From Cloacimonetes bacterium UBA6097 (GTDB lineage Bacteria; Cloacimonadota; Cloacimonadia; Cloacimonadales; Cloacimonadaceae), in the NCBI GenBank assembly GCA_002435865.1, contig DIWV01000014.1:76162-140161 (forward strand): DNA of 64,000 bases, in the 5' to 3' direction. The notes beneath the pieces were generated by a model that did no database searches, had not been told where the DNA came from, and was given only the letters and a program-made list of their open reading frames with translations. Shown in pieces: positions 53,334 through 61,800 of this stretch (the stretch's first letter is position 1; every line of letters starts with the position of its first letter). The position numbers were made by a program, and so were the translations under genes.

Positions 53334-56300
53334 ATGAGACCTTCACTTGTATTTACAATTTTATTAGGTGTAATCATGATTATCGCCATGCCTGTATATG
53401 CAGCTTTATCAGATTACACGTTCACGCAGACAGGAGCTCAGTATACTGAGCTGCCAAGTCCGACAGTTATTCATTCAACAGCTGTTGATGATGCCATGTC
53501 CCCGGCGATTGACATTGGATTTACCTTTGTGTATGACGATATGCCGTATACACAGTTCAAATCCAATTCCAACGGGTTTATCACGCTTGATCTGGCATCC
53601 ACAGCATCATTAACAAACGCTCTGGCAACACGCCTTCTTATTTTGGGTGGTCTGTGGGACGACCTGAAATCTGATGACACTAATGCCGGCGTATCATATC
53701 AGTTAATGGGCGCTGCGCCAAACAGAGCCTTGTACGTTCAGTACAAAAACATGAAGTGGTATTACAATGCTTCTCCCGTTAACCTGATTAATTTCCAGAT
53801 TGTTCTCTATGAGACAACTAATGTTATTAATTTTGTTTATGGTACAATGGGTGCCACACCCGGGACTACAGCTTCTGCTTCCATCGGAATATCCGGTGCA
53901 GCTGCAGGTAATTATATAAGTGTAACTCCCGCTACTCCTACAGCTACAGCATCTTCAACAGCAGAATTTACAGCCATCAACGGAACACATGTTCCCTTTA
54001 TTATCGGCAATATGTATGTATTCTCACCCCCTGTGCCTGTTCCCAATGATTTGCAAGCGCTTACTATAGTTGGCGATACTGCACCTACTGCAGGTTCCCC
54101 GGAAACTTATAATGTAAGCATCCGTAACCGCGGCACAGACCCGCAAACGACTTATTCAGTTAAATTGATGAGTGGCGCTACTGAGCTCGCTTCTGTTGCA
54201 GGACCTGCAATCCAGCCCGGAGAAATTCTTCAGGTTCCGGTCAGTTATACCTTCACAGTAACCGGTCCTACAACCATTTTCGGTAAAGTAGTGTTAGCCG
54301 GTGACGCTAATCCTGCCAATGATGCAACTGCTCCAATCACGGTTAATGTCCAGGCTGCCAACGTAGTTCCTGTTACCATAGGAGCCGGCGACCAGGTGGC
54401 AAGAATGCCCATAGATTTTTATTGGAAGAACAGCTTGTATGAATGCATCTATCTTGCTTCTGAAATTAATCTGGGCGGACTGTTAACAGGAGTTGCCTTC
54501 TATAATAATTTCACTTCTACCGAACTTGCAGCCGGAAAGCCCACTAAAATCTGGATAGGAGAAACAACTGCTACTGATTTATCAGCCGGCTGGATTCCTT
54601 CCACGCAGTTAACCCAGGTTTATGACGGGTTGGTTAGTTATCCGGTTGGACAAAACATAATTATCGTTACATTTTCTACTCCATATGTATATGGAGGTGG
54701 AAATCTGGTCATGATGGTTAACCGTCCGATGGATACAGAATATTTCGACTCTACGGATAACTTTGCCTGCCAGACAATCGGAACTGCAAGGTCACGTAAA
54801 CTTCAAAGCGACACAGTTACTTATGATCCTGCTGCTCCGGCAACTGCTACACCAACAGGACAATTCCCCAAGACCACATTATTCTTTGTAGTGAGTGGTA
54901 TGGGAGCTATCCAGGGTACAGTAACAGTAGGTGGAAATCCCCTAGCAGGCGCTGTTGTTTCTGTAGTTGGCACTCCCCTTACCCAAACTACAGGTCCCAA
55001 TGGCACCTATAGCTTCCCATATGTACCAATGGGTCCGCAGCAGGTTTCCTGCTCCATAGTTGGTTATGCTCCGCAAACAGCCAATGTTACTGTTATAGAA
55101 AACCAGACTGTAACCCAGGACTTTGTCATGGTTGCTTTGCCTGAAGTTAATGTTTTTGGCACAGTTACCGGCAGTGATGCACCTACAGTAGGCCTTGCCG
55201 ATGCAATGGTCAACCTGACAGGTATCCTTGATTATTCCGGTACAACCAATGCTTCTGGTGTATTCACTATTACAGGTGTTTTGACAAATAATACTTACAG
55301 CTATTCAATCTCTAAACAGGGATATCAGAACGCTACCGGTACTATCACAGTCGGGACTATAGCTTATGATATGGGTACGATAATATTGAACGAAATATCC
55401 AATCCTCCCACGCACGTCAGTGCTGAACTGAATCCAACTCATACAACTTCAACCGTAACCTGGAATGCTCCGGGTTCTACAGGTCCGGGCAATTTCTTTG
55501 ATTTTGAGTTTGATGATGGTGGCTGGGTTCCATCTTCCAGCTGGACAGATCCCCTTGGTGACTGGGAATGGGGCAACGATTATAATATGGCTAATTATAC
55601 AGATATTGATACTTATGTAGATGAACCGCCCACAGCAGCCTATTCCGGTACAGGAATGTGGGGAACAGGGTTTGAGAGCGGCTATTCCAATTGCGGTGGA
55701 TGGTCATATTTAAAGAAGACCTTTAATTTTACGGGTATTACAGATCCTGTATTGAATATGTGGCATTATATGAATGGTTACAATACCTGGGATTACGGCT
55801 TAATCCTGGTAAACGGCACCACAGTATGGGGCACCGCCGCTTCAGCAGAGTTTATGCCGTGGCAAAATCTTAATGTCGCTTTGACTGCCTTTGCCGGACA
55901 AAGCGATGTTGAAATTAGCTTTGAATGGTATGCAACGTCAGTTGTTTCCTATGCCGGCTGGTATTTAGATGATATTTACGTGGGAACAGCAACAGGAGTG
56001 CCAACCAGGAGTCAGGTATTTGATGTTGAGAGTAATCATCATTTCAATCCTGTTAATCCAACCATAGACCGCTCCTTACTGGGATATAAGGTCTGGCGTT
56101 TATTGTCCGGACAGGAAGCTAATGAAACATTGTGGACGTCGCTTACCGCAAATGTAACCGTAGATACTTTCTATGTCGACAATGGCTGGGCTACACTGGC
56201 CGACGGTAATTATAAGTGGGCAGTCAAAGCTGTTTACACCAATAATGTGATGTCTGTTCCCATGTTTTCAAACATGATTTATAAAACTCTTGAAATTGAT

Positions 56301-58565
56301 GTTACAGGCTTAGTTGTGGGCAGTGATGCTCCGACTGTTGGTCTGGCAGATGCTACAGTTTCTCTAATGGGTACTGTTGACTTTTCAGCTGTGACCAATG
56401 CTTCAGGACAATTTACCATACCATTTGTGTATGCTAATCAGATATATAACTATACGGTTAGTAAAGTTGGATATCAAAATGCTACCGGAACCATAACACT
56501 AACAGATGCAGATTATAATATGGGCACTATTACCCTGAATGAAATTGCCCTGCCAGCCACTACTGTCCAGGCAGTTGAAGCAGCGCCCAATGTCAATGTA
56601 ACATGGATGCAGCCCGGTACCGGCGGCGGAGATTGGATACAGTGGGATAGTAATTTGAATAATGACAGTATCGGTATGACAGCCGGCGGAACGTTTGATG
56701 TTGCGTCAAGGTGGCCTGCCGCTGATTTAACAGACTATATTGGTCAGTCATTATATGCTGTAAAGTTCTGGCCCGGAAGTGTTGGAACATACAGGGTTCG
56801 TGTCTGGACGGGCGGTTCTGCAACTGCTCCTGACCAGATGGTTGTGGATGAAGCATATCCCGGTTATACTGTAGATGAGTTTAATACTTATGTTCTTCCA
56901 ACTCCGATTCCAATCCAACCCGGTCAGGAATTATGGTTTGGCTATAATGTAACTCATGCTTCAGGCGCATATCCTGCAGGCTGCGATGCAGGTCCTGCTC
57001 ATGATGGGCTTGGCAATATGATTTATACTTCAGGTGCCTGGACTACATTGTACACTCTTGCGACATCACTAAACTATGACTGGAATATAGCCGGTTATGT
57101 TGGTTACAGCGCTCCTACTGCAAGGGGCTTGGCACCAATGACACAAATCTCATTCAGTGAAGTACGTGAAAGCAAAAAAATCCTTGCCGAAAAGAGCACC
57201 GGAAGCACTTTAAAGATTACACCAAATCTTAGAAACGACCGTATGCTTGAAGGCTATAAAGTATGGCGTCTGTTACAAGGCCAGGAAACCAGTGAAAATC
57301 TATGGACTTTGCTGACAACTAATACTATTACAGCCACAGCTTACCAGGATATGGGATGGAATGCTGTCCCTGACGGCACATATAAATGGGCAGTTAAAGC
57401 TGTCTATACAGGTAATGTACTCGCTATGCCGGCTTTTTCCAATGCAATTCAAAAGCTTACACAGATTGGAACCATTGCCGGTATCGTACGTCAGACAAAC
57501 AACAGTCCAATAGCCGGTGCAACAATAACTGCCGGGACTTATACTGCAACTTCCAATGGTACAGGTGCATATTCCCTGCAGGTTCCTGCAGGCACATACA
57601 CTGTAACATGTACTGCGGATAACTATATGCCCGGTACGCAGGATGGTGTTGTCGTAATAACCGGTGTAACAACACAAGTTAACTTCATACTGGAAGCTTC
57701 CACCCTGGCAACAGATGGTTTCGAAACTTATACTGATTTTGCTATAGACTTTGCTCCATGGATAAATGTGGACGTTGACCAATCAGGCACATATGGTTTT
57801 AACGGATTTGACTTCCCCGGTGAATACCAGGCAATGGCATTCATGATATTCAATCCATTAACAACCGTACCTGCATCAACTGACGATATCGGAACTGCTC
57901 ATGGTGGAGACAAAATGGCTCATTGCTGGGCAGCAACCACACCTCCTAACAACGACTGGATGATTTCTCAGATGTATCCGGTAGGAGATGGTGCTTATAC
58001 CGGATTCTGGGCTCGTTCTTTAACTGCTGATTACGGTTTGGAACGCTTCAAAGTCGGAGTATCCAGCGGTGGAACTGCTCCTGCAGATTTCACAATTATA
58101 TCTCCCGGTGCTTATGTACAGGCTCCGATTGACTGGACATACTATCAGTACAATATTCCGGTTTCCTTTATTCCCGGAGATGTACGCATTGGTATCAATT
58201 GTGTTTCTAATGATGCCTTCATCTTCATGGTTGATGACTTTGTTATAACAATTAACACTGCCAATGAAGATCCTGTTCCGGCTGTAACTGCTACTTTGTT
58301 AAATGGCAACTATCCTAATCCATTTAATCCTGAGACAAGTATCAGCTATTCAGTCAAGGGCAATTTACCCGTCGTGGTTGAAGTTTATAATACCAAAGGT
58401 CAGAGAGTTAGGACCCTGGTAAATGAAACCAAAGCTACAGGTAATTACAACGTAAAATGGGATGGAACCGATGATAATAACCACAGAGTTACAAGCGGTG
58501 TCTATTTCTATAAAATGAAAGCAGGAACATATACATCTTCCAGAAAGATGATCCTGATGAAATAA
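53334..58565 (+). CDS. Giant multidomain secreted protein with type IX-like sorting domain
   Basis: The start is set at the ATG at 53334 (AAGGAG upstream). It gives 1743 residues and signal peptide MRPSLVFTILLGVIMIIAM-PVYA. Domains in order are: an N-terminal beta domain (25-230); a CARDB-like unit (235-345); carboxypeptidase-regulatory-like units near 524-600, 606-690, 987-1065 and 1379-1455 (for example GTVTVGGNPLAGAVVSVVG); a MAM/jellyroll-like unit 720-885 containing WGTGFESGYSNCGGW; another beta-rich unit 1100-1245; an anchor-J/cleaved-adhesin-like domain 1461-1645; and a sorting domain from about 1655 (NYPNPFNPETSISY, VYNTKGQRVRTL, WDGTDDN, SGVYFYKM). It probably acts as a surface adhesin or matrix protein. 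Confidence 0.88.
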   Translation: MRPSLVFTILLGVIMIIAMPVYAALSDYTFTQTGAQYTELPSPTVIHSTAVDDAMSPAIDIGFTFVYDDMPYTQFKSNSNGFITLDLASTASLTNALATRLLILGGLWDDLKSDDTNAGVSYQLMGAAPNRALYVQYKNMKWYYNASPVNLINFQIVLYETTNVINFVYGTMGATPGTTASASIGISGAAAGNYISVTPATPTATASSTAEFTAINGTHVPFIIGNMYVFSPPVPVPNDLQALTIVGDTAPTAGSPETYNVSIRNRGTDPQTTYSVKLMSGATELASVAGPAIQPGEILQVPVSYTFTVTGPTTIFGKVVLAGDANPANDATAPITVNVQAANVVPVTIGAGDQVARMPIDFYWKNSLYECIYLASEINLGGLLTGVAFYNNFTSTELAAGKPTKIWIGETTATDLSAGWIPSTQLTQVYDGLVSYPVGQNIIIVTFSTPYVYGGGNLVMMVNRPMDTEYFDSTDNFACQTIGTARSRKLQSDTVTYDPAAPATATPTGQFPKTTLFFVVSGMGAIQGTVTVGGNPLAGAVVSVVGTPLTQTTGPNGTYSFPYVPMGPQQVSCSIVGYAPQTANVTVIENQTVTQDFVMVALPEVNVFGTVTGSDAPTVGLADAMVNLTGILDYSGTTNASGVFTITGVLTNNTYSYSISKQGYQNATGTITVGTIAYDMGTIILNEISNPPTHVSAELNPTHTTSTVTWNAPGSTGPGNFFDFEFDDGGWVPSSSWTDPLGDWEWGNDYNMANYTDIDTYVDEPPTAAYSGTGMWGTGFESGYSNCGGWSYLKKTFNFTGITDPVLNMWHYMNGYNTWDYGLILVNGTTVWGTAASAEFMPWQNLNVALTAFAGQSDVEISFEWYATSVVSYAGWYLDDIYVGTATGVPTRSQVFDVESNHHFNPVNPTIDRSLLGYKVWRLLSGQEANETLWTSLTANVTVDTFYVDNGWATLADGNYKWAVKAVYTNNVMSVPMFSNMIYKTLEIDVTGLVVGSDAPTVGLADATVSLMGTVDFSAVTNASGQFTIPFVYANQIYNYTVSKVGYQNATGTITLTDADYNMGTITLNEIALPATTVQAVEAAPNVNVTWMQPGTGGGDWIQWDSNLNNDSIGMTAGGTFDVASRWPAADLTDYIGQSLYAVKFWPGSVGTYRVRVWTGGSATAPDQMVVDEAYPGYTVDEFNTYVLPTPIPIQPGQELWFGYNVTHASGAYPAGCDAGPAHDGLGNMIYTSGAWTTLYTLATSLNYDWNIAGYVGYSAPTARGLAPMTQISFSEVRESKKILAEKSTGSTLKITPNLRNDRMLEGYKVWRLLQGQETSENLWTLLTTNTITATAYQDMGWNAVPDGTYKWAVKAVYTGNVLAMPAFSNAIQKLTQIGTIAGIVRQTNNSPIAGATITAGTYTATSNGTGAYSLQVPAGTYTVTCTADNYMPGTQDGVVVITGVTTQVNFILEASTLATDGFETYTDFAIDFAPWINVDVDQSGTYGFNGFDFPGEYQAMAFMIFNPLTTVPASTDDIGTAHGGDKMAHCWAATTPPNNDWMISQMYPVGDGAYTGFWARSLTADYGLERFKVGVSSGGTAPADFTIISPGAYVQAPIDWTYYQYNIPVSFIPGDVRIGINCVSNDAFIFMVDDFVITINTANEDPVPAVTATLLNGNYPNPFNPETSISYSVKGNLPVVVEVYNTKGQRVRTLVNETKATGNYNVKWDGTDDNNHRVTSGVYFYKMKAGTYTSSRKMILMK

Positions 58566-58590
58566 CGTCTGGATAAGATATAATCTAAAC

Positions 58591-58626
58591 AAAAAAGACG
58601 CTGCCTCCGGGTGGCGTCTTTTTTTT
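58591..58626 (+). terminator. Intrinsic terminator after the first giant protein
   Basis: The stem AAAAAAGACGC (58591-58601) and complement (58614-58624) extends inward by four further pairs with two wobbles to a TCCG loop, and is followed by a T tract. Confidence 0.93.
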
Positions 58627-58881
58627 ACCGAATGATATTTCAGGATAAATCCGCAAAACATTATGTAAAGGCTATTCAGGATTTATGGACATGATTTTCA
58701 ACTAACCACAATCAAAAAAACTACAAAAAAGCATTGACATATATATGGCATAAAATTTGCATTGTAATCTAATGGATAGTGGTACACACTCTTTGAAAGT
58801 GATATAGAACTAAAAAGTCGTTATCAATAAGTTTGAGATAAATATACAAAACAATACTCAATAACTAACAAGGAGACAAAG
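58627..58881. other. Leader region of the second giant protein
   Basis: No gene is found. AT-rich DNA contains TTGACA (58734-58739) without a clear -10 at 16-18 nt, though TAAAATTTG at 58751-58759 is similar to FCB-type -7 elements (TAnnTTTG) with one extra base. AAGGAG occurs at about 58870-58875, 6 nt before the start. Confidence 0.45.
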
Positions 58882-61800
58882 ATGAGACCTTCACTTGTTT
58901 TTACTATTTTATTGGGTGTAATCCTAGGGTTAGCAACTCCCATGTATGCACTCTTGTCGGATTACAGCTTTACAACCACGGTAACAACTTACACTGAAAT
59001 CACCGGAGGATTACTTCTTGGCACAGAATCATCTGATGACCAAAGATTCGTTGATCCTACCATTCCTGCAGGTGGTACTACCACAACCGGGGTGGGATTA
59101 CCTATTGGTTTCAGTTTCGCTTTTAATGACTATGTCTTTGATGTCATAGCAGTAAATAACAATGGCTGGATTTCTTTTGGACAATCCGCACTTACTCCTT
59201 CAGTAAATAACACGTCCAGCAGCTCATACAACCCCCTCAGCAGCACATCAGTAATTACTCCGCCACAACTGCACAATCGCGTTGCCGCCATGTCACGTGA
59301 TTTACAGGCACAGGTTGGAGCATCATTACGTATGGAAACAATTGGGGCAGCACCCAATCGTATCTGCGTTATTCAATATAAAAACTATAAAAGATATGGT
59401 ACCACCGGAACAGGTGATATATATAATTTCCAGATTCAATTGCATGAAAACCAAAGCAAAGTAGCTATTGTTTATGGTACTATAACTAATAATGCAACAG
59501 CTACAACAGTTATGGTTGGTCTTCGCGGCTCAGATACAACAGATTTCTTTAACCGCACTAATACAACCGACTGGCTTACCACTACGCCGGGTGGCACAAA
59601 TGCAGCTACCTGCGCTTTATCAGCCACAATCTTCCCACCTTCAGGAACAACTTTTACCTTTGCACCGCCTGTTCCTGCAACAAATGATTTGCAGGCTTTG
59701 GCTGTTTCCGGTACCTCAACACCGTCAGTCGGCTCTCCTTCGAATTATACTATAAGCGTTCGAAACAGAGGTAGTGCTCAGCAGACCAACTATACTGTTA
59801 AGTTGATGCAGGGTACAACGGAACTGGGTAGTGTTCCCGGACCAGCTATCGCTTCGATGCAGGTGATTGATGTTGTGATTCCCTGGACTCCTACGGTACA
59901 AGGACCTGCGACAATAACCGGTATGGTTGTTTTGGCAGGTGATGAAAACACCCTGAATGATGTATCTCCACCCTTTAATGTTACTGTTTTCCCTGCGGGA
60001 ACACTGATGACAATAATAGGTACGGGAACTTCAGCAAATTCATACCTGTTCTATACAACATATGGTTACTCCAGAAACTCAGCAATTTATACCGCGGCAG
60101 AATTGGTGCAGCCGGGATTGATATCAGGTATAATGTGGGATTGTGCTGTCCCCAACAGTGCTACTGTTCCATACAGAATATTGATGAAAAATACTACTTT
60201 AACTGCCAATGTATTGGAACCCTGGGCTACTACAATTACCGATGCCCAATTATGTGCAGAAGGCACAGTCACAGTGGACCAGGCAGGCTGGATATACTTC
60301 CCCTTTACAGTACCGTTTTTCTATTCAGGTGATAATTTACAGGTAATGGTGGAAAACAATGTTGGTGGGACAGGTTTAACCAACTCACCTACTTTCAGAT
60401 ATACAACCAGTACTACTGGTGCTTTCCATTATATATATGCTGATACTACACCACCTACTACTAATGGATATTTAACAACTTCCAGACTAAATGTCGGGAT
60501 CAGTTTTCAGGTTGGTGGAATGGGAGCTCTGGGTGGAACGGTAACTTCCGACGGAAGTCCGCTTGATGGCGCTCATATAAACATTGATACAACGCCCCTG
60601 AATACAAATACTAATACTTTGGGCACATACAACTTCCCGTTTGTGTCCCCCGGTACTTATCAGGTAACCTGCAGCAAGCTTGGTTATCAGACTCAGACTT
60701 TACCGGCCACTATTGCTGTGGGGGCTACAACAACTTTAAACTTTGCCATGGTAGCTTCTACTTCTGTGGGTGTTACCGGTACAGTGGTAGGCAGTGATGC
60801 TCCGACGGTTGGCTTAGCTAATGCTACAGTAAACCTGACGGGTGTTGTTGATTATTCTGGAACGACTAATGCTTCCGGTGTATTTAATATAACCGGGGTT
60901 TTATCCGGCAATACTTACGATTATTCCATTTCAAAACAAGGTTATCAGAATGCTTCAGGTACAATTACTGTAGGAGATGCAACCTACAACATGGGTACGG
61001 TTACTCTTAATGAAATTGCAATACCACCCGGAAATGTTACGGCAACCTTGAATGGACCACAAACAGATGTTACTGTAACCTGGAGAGCACCTGGTGCTGC
61101 AGGTCCGAGTGATGTTGATAATTTTGATACCACAGATGGTGGCTGGGTACCTACATCAAACTGGAGCAATCCTTTAGGTGACTGGCAATGGACCAGTAAT
61201 TACAACCCTGCCGTTTATACAGATATTGACACATACGTCGATGTTCCTCCAACAACAGCGCATTCCGGTACCGGTATGTGGGGAACTGTTATCCAGGGAG
61301 GTTATTCCAACTGCACCGGATGGTCATATCTGAGGAAAACATATAATTTTACAGGCATAACTAATCCTGTTATTAACTTCTGGCATTATATGGATGGTTA
61401 CAATACCTGGGATTATGGTTTGATCGTAGTTAATGGGACCACTGTCTGGGGTTCAAGTGCACTTGCAGAGTTTATGCCGTGGCAGGTTCTTAATGTAGAT
61501 TTATCTGCATATGCCAATAATCCCAATGTCCAGATCAGCTTTGAATGGTATGCAACTTCTGTTGTATCCTATGCCGGGTGGTACATTGATGACGTATATG
61601 TAGGATCCGCAAACGGTGTTCCTACAAGGTCATTATCTAACAATATACCTGGTTCATTAACTCCGTTGAATGACCGCTCTTTAGTAGGTTACAAAGTATT
61701 CAGACTTCTCCAGGGTGAAGAACAGAATGAAACATCCTGGATTACTCTGACACCTACTACGATAGTTGATACTGTCTATGTAAACACAGGATTCCTTACC

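Noticed and set aside
57300..57782. 160-codon antisense frame in the first giant protein gene
   Set aside because: Cysteine/tyrosine-rich shadow of the repetitive coding strand.
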